This document shows positions 46,869-56,273 of a stretch of 64,000 bases of DNA, one piece after another (within the stretch, counting starts at the first letter, position 1; each line of letters begins with the position of its first letter). The notes below the pieces were generated by a model. That model was not told where the DNA came from, made no database searches, and saw nothing but the letters and a program-made list of their open reading frames with translations. Both the position numbers and the translations under genes were made by a program. Source of the DNA: Methylopila sp. 73B (GTDB lineage Bacteria > Pseudomonadota > Alphaproteobacteria > Rhizobiales > Methylopilaceae); assembly GCF_000526315.1 (NCBI RefSeq), contig NZ_JAFV01000001.1, forward strand, positions 744,001 through 808,000. The letters are read 5' to 3'.

Positions 46869-47887
46869 GCGAGCGCGGGCTCGCGGGCGAGGCGGCGGGC
46901 CAGCGTCAGCGCGCTCGCCAGGCTATCGGGGTTCGCCGTGCCCGTGCCGGCGATGTCGAAGGCCGTGCCGTGGTCCGGCGAGGTGCGCACGAACGGCAGG
47001 CCGAGGGTGACATTCACCGCGCGGTCGAAGGCCAGCGTCTTCACCGGGATCAGCGCCTGGTCGTGGTACATGCAGATCGCGACGTCGTAGCGGGCGCGGG
47101 CGGCGGCGTGGAACAGAGTGTCCGCCGGGTGCGGCCCGGTGGCCATGACGCCCTCGGCCTTCAGCCGGCGCACGGCGGGCGCGACGATCGCGTCGTCCTC
47201 GAAGCCCAGCACGCCGTTCTCGCCGGCGTGCGGGTTCAGCCCGGCGACGGCGAGCCGCGGCTCCTCCACGCGGAAACGGCGGCGCATGTCGCGCGCGACG
47301 ATCCGGGCCGTCTCCACGATCTCCTCCTCAGTGAGGCGCTTGGGCGCTTCGCTCAAGGGGATGTGCACCGTGACGGGGACGACCGCGATCTCCTCGGCCC
47401 AGAGCAGCATGACGGCGCGGCAGGGCGCGCCCCACAGGCTCTCGGCCAGCGCGCCGAGGTACTCGGTGTGACCGGGGTGAGGAAAACCGGCTTCGACCAG
47501 CGGAGCCTTCGCGATCGGGGCGGTGACCAGCGCGCCGCAGCGGCCGGCGTGCACCAGTTCGACCCCGTGGCGGATGGCGCCGATGACCGTGGGCGCGTCG
47601 CGGACATCGGGGTGGCCGGGCTCCGCGACGCAGCGTTCGCCGATCGGCGTGACGGGAAAACGGTCCGCGAACAGCGCGGGCGCGGCCTCGGGCTCCGCCT
47701 CGACCACCGCCACGTCGAGCCCGATCAGCTTCGCGCGCGCCGCGAACAGCGCGGGATCGCCGATCGCGACGAAGGCGGGCACGTCGCGCATCTTGCGCGC
47801 GGCCCACAGCATGAGCGCAATCTCGGGGCCGACGCCCGCGGGCTCGCCCTGGCTGAGGGCGAGCGGGACGTCGACGAGACCAGTCAT
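46865..47887 (-). CDS. pdxA: 4-hydroxythreonine-4-phosphate dehydrogenase
   Basis: PdxA oxidises 4-phosphohydroxy-L-threonine in the DXP-dependent vitamin B6 pathway. The 340-residue protein has [14 protein letters not shown], the metal-site His in [24 protein letters not shown] and [12 protein letters not shown]. It follows the SurA-like gene by one base and overlaps rsmA. It sits in a membrane-biogenesis operon, as in enterobacteria, so its expression is probably tied to that of its neighbours. Confidence 0.97.
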   Translation of the reverse strand: MTGLVDVPLALSQGEPAGVGPEIALMLWAARKMRDVPAFVAIGDPALFAARAKLIGLDVAVVEAEPEAAPALFADRFPVTPIGERCVAEPGHPDVRDAPTVIGAIRHGVELVHAGRCGALVTAPIAKAPLVEAGFPHPGHTEYLGALAESLWGAPCRAVMLLWAEEIAVVPVTVHIPLSEAPKRLTEEEIVETARIVARDMRRRFRVEEPRLAVAGLNPHAGENGVLGFEDDAIVAPAVRRLKAEGVMATGPHPADTLFHAAARARYDVAICMYHDQALIPVKTLAFDRAVNVTLGLPFVRTSPDHGTAFDIAGTGTANPDSLASALTLARRLAREPALA

Positions 47888-47888
47888 T

Positions 47889-48833
47889 CTACCCGCGGAC
47901 TTCGATGATCGCGCGGCTCTTGAGCTGCTCGAGGTACTTCTTGGACTGCTCTTCGGCCTGCTTGCTGCCGAGCTCCTCGGCCGCCTGGCGCCGGATCATG
48001 CTGTCGTCGGCGATGTCTTTGCGCTCGCAGATCGCGATCATCTCGACGCCCTGCTCGCTGCGCTCCGGCGAGGTCAATCCGCCGACCTTCACCTTGGCGA
48101 GGTTGTCGGAAATCGGTTTGCCGAGCTGCGCGGTGGAGCGCGTGATCGGCTCCTTCACCGCCACGTCGCGCAGGCTGGAGGCGAACTGAACCGCCTGCTC
48201 GCAGCCGGGGAAGCGTCCGCGGGCGGCGTTGGCCTCGGCCCGGCGCTGATTGACCTGCGCGTCGGAGGCGTTCTTCGGCAGCACGAACACCACCTGGCGC
48301 AGGGTGTATTGCGTCGCGCGGTTGTCCGGCTTGCCGGTCGCCCCGACGCTCGAGGCGATGTCTTTCTCCCGGGCGGCGATCTGCGCCGCGAACTTGCGGC
48401 GCACAAGCTGGGCCCAGGAGATCTCGGCCTTGAGCCGGTCCTTCAGCGTGCGCGCGGGCACGCCGCGCTGGCCGATCGCCTGGGTGAACTGGGCGGGCGA
48501 CAGCTTGGTGCGCTGGGCGATCGAGGCGAAGGCGGCCTCGACCTGCTCGTCGCTCACGACCATGTTGTAGCGCTTGGCCTCGGTGAGCTTCAGCTTCTCG
48601 TCGATCAGCTCCTGGCGGGCCGCCGCCACGGAACCGCCCTTGCCGCCGCCAGCGAGGTTCATCAGGGCGACGCGGCCCGTCACTTCGCTCGACAGGATCG
48701 GCTGGCCGTTCACCACGACCGCGATCGACTGGGCCGCAGCGGGCAGGGCGGCGCCGGCAAGCGCCGCGCCGACGACGGCGGGAAGGACGAGCCGGCGAAG
48801 GCGGGAGCGCAGGGGACGAGGATGCGAAAGCAT
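47889..48833 (-). CDS. SurA-like periplasmic chaperone
   Basis: This 314-residue protein has a signal peptide ending near LPAAAQ. It has a SurA N-terminal domain (IAVVVNGQPILSSEVTGRVA) and one parvulin-like region (YTLRQVVFVLPKNASDAQVN through GVEMIAICERKDI). SurA carries unfolded outer-membrane proteins such as LptD to the Bam complex. Position between lptD and pdxA is the classical one. It is shorter than enterobacterial SurA, which has two parvulin domains. A longer in-frame start exists upstream but has poorer fit to a signal peptide. Confidence 0.92.
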   Translation of the reverse strand: MLSHPRPLRSRLRRLVLPAVVGAALAGAALPAAAQSIAVVVNGQPILSSEVTGRVALMNLAGGGKGGSVAAARQELIDEKLKLTEAKRYNMVVSDEQVEAAFASIAQRTKLSPAQFTQAIGQRGVPARTLKDRLKAEISWAQLVRRKFAAQIAAREKDIASSVGATGKPDNRATQYTLRQVVFVLPKNASDAQVNQRRAEANAARGRFPGCEQAVQFASSLRDVAVKEPITRSTAQLGKPISDNLAKVKVGGLTSPERSEQGVEMIAICERKDIADDSMIRRQAAEELGSKQAEEQSKKYLEQLKSRAIIEVRG

Positions 48834-48946
48834 GGACGTCGGGTTCCGTTTCGTCGGGCGGACGCCTGGAGTCGCGGCCGCGGCTGTCATGCGGCGGTCT
48901 TTTTCTCCGCCGCCGGGCGGCCCGTCAACCGTCGTGAACGGCCGGA

Positions 48947-51481
48947 TCAGTTCTCGCCGTCGAAAACATCGCTCGACCGGCTGGTCGAGACGCTGGCCGA
49001 ACCCAGCGTCCGGAAGTCGACGCGCAACAGGAACTTGTGATCGATGCTGTCGAGCCGCTTCGTGCTGGTGTCGATGTCGTACTCGCGGATGTAGTCGAAC
49101 GCGAGATTGATGCAGTCCTCGATGTTGTTGACGCCGAAGCCGATCTGGCTCTTGTCGAACTCGTTGCGGTCGAAGTTGTAGCGGGCGCCGCCGCCGACAT
49201 AGAGGTCCTTGGTGACAAACACGCGCGCGCCGGCCAGCACGCCTTCGCGGATGTCGTCGTAGCCGAGCTCCGGCTGCTTGTCGTAGCGGCCGTAGGACAG
49301 GTTGCCCTGGAAACGGCCGAGCGTCGCGCGACCTTCGACTTCGGCGGCGCGCACGGCGAAGCTCTTCTCGTCGAACCGGAAGTGCGTCGCCATCGCGAAA
49401 TTCTTGACCGGCACGAAGGTCGCGCCGGCGACGTAGTCGGAGCGCGTCGTGTCCAGCCCGGACTGCAATCCAGCGCGGGTTACGTCCTGGTCGCCGTTCG
49501 CAAAGGAGTTCTGGCCGAACAGATGGTAGGACTGGCCGCCCATCACATTGAACGATGCCCCGCCAGCCGTGGTCAGCGTGTAGGACAAGCCGACGTTGGC
49601 GCGGCTGCCGCCTTCGATGCGGTCGAAGCCGGAGAACTTGTTCCACGAGAACAGCGTGGTGTCGTCAAACATCAGGCTCTGGGCGTCTTCGTTGGCGAAG
49701 TCGCCGATGTGGGTCTCGTTCGGCCGCAGGATGATCTGCGCGATCGGCTCGATCTGATGCGTGCCGAGGCTGTTCATCGCGATGAACGGATAGCGATACT
49801 CCAGGCCGACGCCGCCCATGCCGCGGAGGAAGGCCTCCTGGCCGTCGTCGAGGAACGGCCCGACCCGGGCCGAGGAGTCCGGGTTCGAATAGATCAGGTC
49901 GCCGCGCAGGAAGGCGAAGGGCGTCCACACCTGACCGATCGGGTCGACATAGCGCTTGCGCCATTCGGTGTCGACGGAGAGGCGGCTGTAGGTTCCTGCG
50001 GCGCCGATCAGCGCCACGTCGCTGAACGAGCCGACGCCCAGCCGGCCGCGGCGGAACTCGTTGTCGTCGCGGTAGAGGCTGGTGGCGTTGACGTTGAACG
50101 CCAGCTCGCCGCCGTAGACGGGGTTCTCGAACACGTAGTTGTAGTCGAGCACCGGCGCGACGTTCGGCAGGCGATCCTGCTGATCGTACCGGGTCATGCC
50201 GTAGAAGTGGTAGCCGCGCAAATCGAAGTAGCTGCGGTCGCCCTGGCCCGTGAGATAGAGCGTCGAGACGGCTTCGCGGCTCCTGCCCCAGAGGTCGTAG
50301 TCGCCGCGCACCCACTTGTCGGAATAGAGCGCGACGTCCCAGCCCCATTTCCACTTGTCGTTGATGGCGAACTCGCCATCGGACTGGAAGGTCCAGCGGT
50401 TGTCCTTGTCGCCCGGCCCGACCGTCAGGCTGTTGGGGTTCGACTCGTCGAGCTTGTCGTCGAACTGATCGCTGTCGAGCTGGTGGATGCCGGCCGCCCG
50501 AATCTTGTAGGCGCCGTCGATGAGGCGGTGACGGAACTCGCCCTTCAGCATCACGCCCTGCTTGGACGTGATGATCGGGGCGATGGTGGCGTCCATGTTC
50601 GGCGCGATCGCCCAGAAGTAGGGCGTCTCGATCGAATAGCCGATGTCGCCCGACTGACCGTAGGACGGCGCGAGGAAGCCGGACTTCCGCTTCACCGACG
50701 GATCGGGATGCGAGAAGAACGGCAGCCAGGCGATCGGGTAGCCGTAGAGCTCGAAGGTGGCGTCTTCGTAATAGACCATCTTCTCGTCTTCACGGAAGAT
50801 GATGCGCTTCGCCTTGATCTGCCACAGCGGCGGCTTCTCGGGATTGTCCCGGCACGGCTCGCAGGCGGTGTAGACGGCGCGGTCGAACACCGAGAGCTTG
50901 CCGCCTTCGCGACGGCCGCGGGCGGCGGCGAGCCGCGCGTTGTCGGTGGTCTGCACACGGATCGACTCGATGAAGCCGTCGCGGAGATCGTCGCTGAGAT
51001 CGGCGGCGTTCGTGTAGACGATGGTGCCGTCGCGCTCGGTCAGCTTGACGTTGCCCGTGGCGCGGACGCGGTTCGCCTTCTGGTCGTAGGCGACTCGGTC
51101 GGCCTGCACGGCTCGGCCATCGTAATAGATGTCCACGGAGCCGACCGCCGTCACGACCTCGTTGTTGAAGTCGTAGACGAGCTCCTTCGCCTCCATCAGC
51201 ATCCGCGCGTTCGGGTCGCGGCGGGCGGCCGTATAGCGGTCGACGACGGCGCCGTTCGAGGACGGGCGGTCCGACATGAAATTCGGCACGCCGCCCTTGC
51301 TGGACCTGCCCGAACTGGGCGCAGCCGGAATGAACTCGTTCGCGTTCTGCGCAAGCGACGGCGTCGCGACGGCGAGCGCGGTCGAGCTAAGAAGCGCGGC
51401 GACAAGGAAACGGCCGAGAAGCTGCATCGGTCGGAATGAACTGCCAGATGTGGGAGGGGCGGGGCGCGTCGCCGGCGTCAT
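48947..51481 (-). CDS. lptD: LPS-assembly protein LptD
   Basis: LptD is the outer-membrane beta-barrel that inserts lipopolysaccharide into the outer leaflet together with LptE. The protein is about 844 residues. It has an N-terminal OstA/LptA-like domain (MLMEAKELVYDFNNEVVTAV, DGRAVQADRVAYDQKANRV) and a C-terminal barrel with many Tyr/Asp strands. The start MTPATRP at 51481 overlaps the lptG stop (ATGA) and has a strong AGGAGG site, so it is preferred over an ATG at 51427 that begins closer to the signal peptide but has no ribosome site. The 113-base gap to surA holds no gene. Confidence 0.95.
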   Translation of the reverse strand: MTPATRPAPPTSGSSFRPMQLLGRFLVAALLSSTALAVATPSLAQNANEFIPAAPSSGRSSKGGVPNFMSDRPSSNGAVVDRYTAARRDPNARMLMEAKELVYDFNNEVVTAVGSVDIYYDGRAVQADRVAYDQKANRVRATGNVKLTERDGTIVYTNAADLSDDLRDGFIESIRVQTTDNARLAAARGRREGGKLSVFDRAVYTACEPCRDNPEKPPLWQIKAKRIIFREDEKMVYYEDATFELYGYPIAWLPFFSHPDPSVKRKSGFLAPSYGQSGDIGYSIETPYFWAIAPNMDATIAPIITSKQGVMLKGEFRHRLIDGAYKIRAAGIHQLDSDQFDDKLDESNPNSLTVGPGDKDNRWTFQSDGEFAINDKWKWGWDVALYSDKWVRGDYDLWGRSREAVSTLYLTGQGDRSYFDLRGYHFYGMTRYDQQDRLPNVAPVLDYNYVFENPVYGGELAFNVNATSLYRDDNEFRRGRLGVGSFSDVALIGAAGTYSRLSVDTEWRKRYVDPIGQVWTPFAFLRGDLIYSNPDSSARVGPFLDDGQEAFLRGMGGVGLEYRYPFIAMNSLGTHQIEPIAQIILRPNETHIGDFANEDAQSLMFDDTTLFSWNKFSGFDRIEGGSRANVGLSYTLTTAGGASFNVMGGQSYHLFGQNSFANGDQDVTRAGLQSGLDTTRSDYVAGATFVPVKNFAMATHFRFDEKSFAVRAAEVEGRATLGRFQGNLSYGRYDKQPELGYDDIREGVLAGARVFVTKDLYVGGGARYNFDRNEFDKSQIGFGVNNIEDCINLAFDYIREYDIDTSTKRLDSIDHKFLLRVDFRTLGSASVSTSRSSDVFDGEN

Positions 51482-52596
51482 CCGTCCTCCTGATGCAACA
51501 ACACGGTGGCGCCCACGAGACATCCAACGACGGCTGGAAGCCATGCCGCCGCGACTGGATTCACAAGGCCCGCCGCCCCCAAATCGTCGGCGAATTCGGT
51601 GACGACATAAAGCACGAAGCCCGCACCCACGCCACCGAGAATCGTCCGGGCCACGCCGCCGAACCGGAAGAACCGGAGCGCCACGGTGGCCGCGATCAGC
51701 ACCATGGCGGTGAGCAACGCTGGACGGGCAAGAAGCTCTTGGAGTTCAAGCCTGTGGCGCAGAGGCGACAGTCCTGCGCGTTCCGCAAGAGCGATGGCGG
51801 CGGGAAGGTTCCAGAAGCCCACCATGGTCTTCGCGCCGAGCGTCTCGCGCACCTGCGCCGCCGAGAGATTCGTCGGCAGCCGATAGCGCGCCAGGGACTG
51901 CGGCTCCCGCCCCACGGCGATCACCCGCACGTCTTCGAGATCCCAGGCGCCGTCGACCAGCTTGGCGTTGCGCGCCTCGAGGCGCTCGCGGAACTGGCCC
52001 TCGGGCGTGAAGCTGAAGACCGTGACGCCGTTCAGCGACACGCCGGAGCTGGCCGCGCTGTTAGCGCGGATCACCGCCTGGCCGTCGATGCTGCGCTGCC
52101 GAAGCCAGCGGGCCTGCCCGGAGGATCGACCGACGGATGAGAACAGGCGGGCCTCCATCCGCTCGGCGCGGTCCTGCATGCGCGCGGCGAGGGGGTTGAA
52201 GGCCAGCGTGGAGACCACGCCGACGCCGATCGCGACCGCGACGGCGGGTGCTAGGAACTGCCAGGCCGAGACGCCGCTCGCCCGCGCCACCACGAGCTCG
52301 AGCCGACGGCTGAGCATGACAAAGGCGCCCATCGCGCCGAACAGGGTCGCGAACGGCAGCACGCGCTCGATGATCGCAGGGGTCCGGTGCAGCGACAGAT
52401 TGGCGATCGCCGTGATCGAGGCGCCGCCGCCACGGGCGTCGCCCGCGCGGCGCAGGAGCTCGACGAAATCGACGACGAACACGAGCAGGATCGTGGCGAG
52501 GATGACGCCGAGAATCGAGAGCGCGACCTTGCGCGCGAAGTAGCGCGACAGCGTCCCGGTGAGCGCGCCGACGGGCATGGCGAGCGAGCCGGTCAC
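51478..52596 (-). CDS. lptG: LPS export ABC transporter permease LptG
   Basis: This 372-residue inner-membrane permease, with LptF and the LptB ATPase, pulls lipopolysaccharide from the membrane and onto the periplasmic bridge. Helices at both ends flank a jellyroll-like domain (VRVIAVGREPQSLARYRLPT). The IIERVLPFATLFGAMGAFVMLSRR loop is the ATPase contact seen in YjgP/YjgQ proteins. It starts at a GTG inside the lptF stop and ends in the lptD start, so all three are coupled. The lptB gene is not in the window. Confidence 0.96.
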   Translation of the reverse strand: MTGSLAMPVGALTGTLSRYFARKVALSILGVILATILLVFVVDFVELLRRAGDARGGGASITAIANLSLHRTPAIIERVLPFATLFGAMGAFVMLSRRLELVVARASGVSAWQFLAPAVAVAIGVGVVSTLAFNPLAARMQDRAERMEARLFSSVGRSSGQARWLRQRSIDGQAVIRANSAASSGVSLNGVTVFSFTPEGQFRERLEARNAKLVDGAWDLEDVRVIAVGREPQSLARYRLPTNLSAAQVRETLGAKTMVGFWNLPAAIALAERAGLSPLRHRLELQELLARPALLTAMVLIAATVALRFFRFGGVARTILGGVGAGFVLYVVTEFADDLGAAGLVNPVAAAWLPAVVGCLVGATVLLHQEDG

Positions 52597-53726
52597 GCGC
52601 CGGCCGCGGCGGCGAGGGGGGAGGAGACGGGCGGGGCCGGCGACCGCGGTCTGCGCCCGAAGGCGAGCCAGAGCGCCGCAGCGCCGGCGCCGATCGGGAG
52701 ACCGTAGACCGCAAGCGCGGCGTAGGGCGTGGCGACCAGCAGGTTGGTGGCTCCGAGGCCCGCGATCCGCAGCGCCGCCATGGCCGCGATCGCGCCCAGC
52801 ATGCCGTAGGCCCGCGTCTGACGCGTGGTCCTCGGGCGGCCGATGGCGGCGAAGGCGATCAACATGAACGCGACCGGGTACAAGGGATTGACAAGCCGTT
52901 CGTGCAGTTCGGCGCGGAACCGGCCGGGCTGGGCCTGATAGGCCGCGTCGTTCACGTCCGGCGCCGCGAGCTCCGAAGTGTAGCGCTCGCGTGGTTTATA
53001 GGATGTGACCTCGCTCAGGCCGGTGAAGGGCGAGAGGTCGAAGGCGTAGCGCTGGAACACGACGATCGCAGGGTCCTTGTCCGGCGCCTCCCGGCGCTGG
53101 ACCGAGCCGTTCTCCAACACGAGGAAGGTCGAGCCCTGCTCCTCGACGATCTGGCCGCGCTCGGCGAGGTAGGTCACCTCCTGGGGCGCGTCGCGGGTGT
53201 CCTGCACGAAGATCCCGAGCAGGGCGCCGCCGCGGCGCTCCCGGACATGGACGACGAGCCCCTGTTCGATCGGCGTGAACTGCCCCTCGCGGAGGATGTT
53301 GGCGACGACGTCGGCGCGCACCTGCGTCAGCTGAAACCGCAGCGCCCTGAGCGACTCCGGAATGGCCCAGACGCTCATCAGCCCGACGACGACCGAGACC
53401 ATCAGCGTCAGCGCCATCAGCGGCCGTAGCAGCCGGGCGGGGCCGACGCCGGCGCCGGACATCACCACCAGTTCGGAATCGGCGTTCAGACGGTTGAGCG
53501 ACCAGACGGCCGCGCCGAACAGAGCGATCGGCGCGAGGATCACCGAGAGCGAGGGAATGGTGAGCCCCGTGATCAGCAGGAAGATCCAGATCGTCTGGCC
53601 CTGCGCGGTCACCACGTCCAGCTCGCGGAGCGCCTGCGTCGTCCAGATCACCGCCGTCAGGATGACGAGGCTCGCGACGAAGGCCTTCGCCGTCAGGCCG
53701 AAAATGTAGCGTTCCAGAACCGGCAT
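52593..53726 (-). CDS. lptF: LPS export ABC transporter permease LptF
   Basis: This 377-residue partner of LptG has the same fold. Its start is MPVLERYIFGLTAKAFVASL, a standard opening for alphaproteobacterial LptF; upstream in-frame codons are Arg-rich and overlap the divergent pepA region. The ATPase contact loop is ILAPIALFGAAVWSLNRLNA. It heads the nine-gene minus-strand run. The 215-base gap to divergent pepA should hold promoters for both directions. Confidence 0.96.
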   Translation of the reverse strand: MPVLERYIFGLTAKAFVASLVILTAVIWTTQALRELDVVTAQGQTIWIFLLITGLTIPSLSVILAPIALFGAAVWSLNRLNADSELVVMSGAGVGPARLLRPLMALTLMVSVVVGLMSVWAIPESLRALRFQLTQVRADVVANILREGQFTPIEQGLVVHVRERRGGALLGIFVQDTRDAPQEVTYLAERGQIVEEQGSTFLVLENGSVQRREAPDKDPAIVVFQRYAFDLSPFTGLSEVTSYKPRERYTSELAAPDVNDAAYQAQPGRFRAELHERLVNPLYPVAFMLIAFAAIGRPRTTRQTRAYGMLGAIAAMAALRIAGLGATNLLVATPYAALAVYGLPIGAGAAALWLAFGRRPRSPAPPVSSPLAAAAGA

Positions 53727-53941
53727 GCGCTCACGATCGACCGCGCGGCCGCACCTGCTGCGGTCACGAACGCGTCCCGCCGCCACTTCAAAGCCGGTTC
53801 GAAGCGAAACGCAAGCGCGCGCCCTGCGCGACGCGGTCGCGGGCGCTTTCATGCGGAGGTCGCGTCGTATAGATGAGGACAACCCAGCGCAGCGCGCGGT
53901 CTTCGAGCGCGCGCGAACGCAGTCAAGGAGTGCCGCTTCCG

Positions 53942-55450
53942 ATGTCCAAGAGCTCCGACCAGGCCCGTGGGCCGATCAAGATCGGCTTCCAGAAGCTGAG
54001 CGCGGGAGCGAGCGGCGTCGTCGTGGCGCTCGCCGGGCCGGACCTCGCCCTCGGCGCCGCAACCGCTGAGTTCCTCGCGCCGATCCTCGGAACGCTGGGC
54101 GCGGCCGCCACCTCGGAGCGCTTCAAGGCCCGCCAGGGCGCCGCCTTCGAGCTGCTGTCGCCGGCGCTGCCCGGCGTCGAGCGCCTGATCGTGGTGGGCC
54201 TCGGCGACGGCAAGGAGCCGACCGACTGGGTCAAGCTCGGCGGCCAGATCCGCGGCAAGCTGCCGACCTTCGCGGAAAGCGCCACCGTCCTGCTCGACGC
54301 CGTCCCCGGGATCGACGCCGAAGCCGTCTCCGATGTCGCTCTCGGCTTCCGCCTGCGCGGCTACGCCTTCGACCAGTACAAGACTAAGAAGAAGGACGAC
54401 GACGCGGTCGGCCTCGCCAAGGCCACGTTCGCCGTCGCCGACGAGTCGGCGGCCAAGAAGGCCTGGAAGCTGAAGGAAGGCCTCGCCGAGGGCGTGGAGA
54501 CCGCCCGCACGCTCGTGAACGAGCCGCCGAACGTGCTGACGCCGAGCGAGTTCGCCCGGCGCGCGCAGGCCTTGGAGAAGCTTGGCGTCGAGGTCGAGAT
54601 CCTTGGCGAGAAGGAGCTGAAGAAGGCGGGCTTCGGCGCGCTGCTCGCGGTGGGGCAGGGCTCCAGCCAGGAGAGCCGCGTCGCCATCATGCGCTGGAAC
54701 GGCGCCAAGGACAAAGACGCCCAGCCGGTCGCCTTCGTGGGCAAGGGCGTGATCTTCGACACCGGCGGCATCTCCATCAAGCCGTCGGCCGGCATGGAGG
54801 ACATGAAGGGCGACATGGCGGGCGCCGCCTGCGTGGTCGGCCTCATGCACGCGCTGGCCTCGCGCAAGGCCAAGGTCAACGTCGTCGGCGCGATCGGCTG
54901 CGTCGAGAACATGCCGGATGGAAACGCCTACCGGCCCGGCGACATCGTCACTGGCCTCTCCGGCCAGACCATCGAGATCATCAACACCGACGCCGAAGGG
55001 CGGCTCGTGCTGGCCGACGTGCTGTGGCACGTGCAGGACCGCTTCAAGCCGCAGTTCATGGTCGACCTTGCGACGCTGACCGGCGCGATCCTGGTGGCGC
55101 TTGGCGTCGACAACGCCGGCCTGTTCTCGAACGACGACCAGCTGTCCGAGCGGCTCTACAAGACCGGCGTGGCCACCGGCGAGAAGGTGTGGCGCATGCC
55201 GATGGGCCCCGAGTTCGACAAGCTGATCGATTCGAAGTTCGCCGACATGAAGCAGACCGGCGGCCGCCATGGCGGCTCAATCACCGCGGCCCAGTTCCTG
55301 AAGCGGCACGTCAACGACACGCCCTGGGCGCATCTGGACATCGCCGGCACCGGCATGGGCTCGCCGGCCTCCGACATCAACAAGAGCTGGGGTTCGGGCT
55401 GGGGCGTGCGCCTGCTCGACCGGCTGGTGAAGGACTACTACGAGGAGTAA
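53942..55450 (+). CDS. pepA: Leucyl aminopeptidase
   Basis: PepA is a hexameric zinc/manganese peptidase that removes N-terminal residues from peptides and also binds DNA in some bacteria. The 502-residue protein has an N-terminal regulatory domain and the M17 catalytic domain with the signature [14 protein letters not shown]. The metal-site Lys/Asp are in [19 protein letters not shown]. The ATG at 53942 is chosen over one 69 bases earlier because the added residues are unconserved and close to the divergent promoter. Confidence 0.97.
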   Translation: MSKSSDQARGPIKIGFQKLSAGASGVVVALAGPDLALGAATAEFLAPILGTLGAAATSERFKARQGAAFELLSPALPGVERLIVVGLGDGKEPTDWVKLGGQIRGKLPTFAESATVLLDAVPGIDAEAVSDVALGFRLRGYAFDQYKTKKKDDDAVGLAKATFAVADESAAKKAWKLKEGLAEGVETARTLVNEPPNVLTPSEFARRAQALEKLGVEVEILGEKELKKAGFGALLAVGQGSSQESRVAIMRWNGAKDKDAQPVAFVGKGVIFDTGGISIKPSAGMEDMKGDMAGAACVVGLMHALASRKAKVNVVGAIGCVENMPDGNAYRPGDIVTGLSGQTIEIINTDAEGRLVLADVLWHVQDRFKPQFMVDLATLTGAILVALGVDNAGLFSNDDQLSERLYKTGVATGEKVWRMPMGPEFDKLIDSKFADMKQTGGRHGGSITAAQFLKRHVNDTPWAHLDIAGTGMGSPASDINKSWGSGWGVRLLDRLVKDYYEE

Positions 55451-55483
55451 GCGCGAGGCGCCGTCACGGCGGGGCTTCATGGG

Positions 55484-55552
55484 CCGGCTTGACCGGACCA
55501 TCATCGTCGACGTCGCGTTCGACGTCCGACATGGGTCCTCCGGTCAAGCCGG
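55484..55552. repeat. Inverted repeat between pepA and holC
   Basis: Perfect 14-base arms CCGGCTTGACCGGA (55484-55497) and TCCGGTCAAGCCGG (55539-55552) are separated by 41 bases. The core resembles the repeats found between convergent genes, but this copy lies between two genes in the same direction. It may weaken pepA read-through into holC or act on the mRNA. Confidence 0.7.
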
Positions 55553-55599
55553 AGGACGACGCGTCTTGTTCTGGACCGGTTCGCCGAGGGGCCGCGCCT

Positions 55600-56043
55600 G
55601 TGACCGAGATTTTCTTCTACCATCTCACCCGCCAGCCGCTGGACAAGGCGTTGCCGGCGCTGCTCGAGAAATGCCTCGAGCGGAAGTGGAAGGTCGTTGT
55701 GCAGGCCTCTGCGCTGGAACGCGTTTCGGCGCTTGACGACGCGCTCTGGACCTACTCCGACGAGAGCTTCCTCCCCCACGGCGCCGACGCCGACGGAGCG
55801 GATGAGCCGATCTGGCTGACGACCTCGGACGGCAATCCCAACGGGGCCGCCGTGCGGGTGCTGGTCGACGGCGCCGCGCCTCCGGACCTCGCGCCTTACG
55901 AGCGCGCGCTCTTGCTGTTCGACGGGCATGATCCGGAGGCGCTCGACGCCGCGCGCGCGCAGTGGAAGACGCTCAAGGCCGGCGGCCATGCGCTGACCTA
56001 CTGGCAGCAGGACGACGACGGGCGCTGGCGGAAGAAGGCCTGA
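55600..56043 (+). CDS. holC: DNA polymerase III chi subunit
   Basis: This 147-residue chi subunit links the clamp loader to single-strand binding protein. The start TEIFFYHLTRQPLDKALPAL and the pair ALDDALWTYSDESFLPHG match alphaproteobacterial HolC. It starts at a GTG 149 bases after pepA, with an inverted repeat between. The pepA-holC pairing is widespread and supports the call. Confidence 0.95.
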   Translation: MTEIFFYHLTRQPLDKALPALLEKCLERKWKVVVQASALERVSALDDALWTYSDESFLPHGADADGADEPIWLTTSDGNPNGAAVRVLVDGAAPPDLAPYERALLLFDGHDPEALDAARAQWKTLKAGGHALTYWQQDDDGRWRKKA

Positions 56044-56107
56044 GGCGGGACGATCTGAGCCTCAAGGCCCACCCAGAGCTGAGGGAGCGGTGAAGCAAGA
56101 GTCGCGA

Positions 56108-56229
56108 TCGTGCCCCGGCCTTGAGCCCGGACCCAGAAACACGACGCTTTCGGGGTGCGTCTGAAGTCTCAAACGCGAACCTGCCGTATCGGCGGGCGTC
56201 TGGGTCCCGGTTCAAGGCCGGGACACGAG
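56108..56229. repeat. Long inverted repeat between convergent genes, copy 3
   Basis: Arms at 56108-56137 and 56199-56229 are inverted copies of the element seen at 35380 and 42273. The right arm holds the full TCTGGGTCCCGG...CGGGACACGAG pattern; the left arm has drifted (CCCCGG and GCCCGG changes). It lies in the 230-base gap between holC and the flavoprotein gene, which converge. Confidence 0.82.
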
Positions 56230-56273
56230 CGAGGGGGTGCCGGATTGGGGCCTGCGTCCGACCCCTCGCGCTC

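Noticed and set aside
51425-51427. ATG at 51427 as the lptD start
   Set aside because: It begins close to the signal peptide but lacks a ribosome site. The ATG at 51481 has AGGAGG and overlaps the lptG stop.
49037-51439. An 800-codon plus-strand frame opposite lptD
   Set aside because: It shows only mirror composition, with no signal peptide or domain. lptD is supported by its neighbours and motifs.
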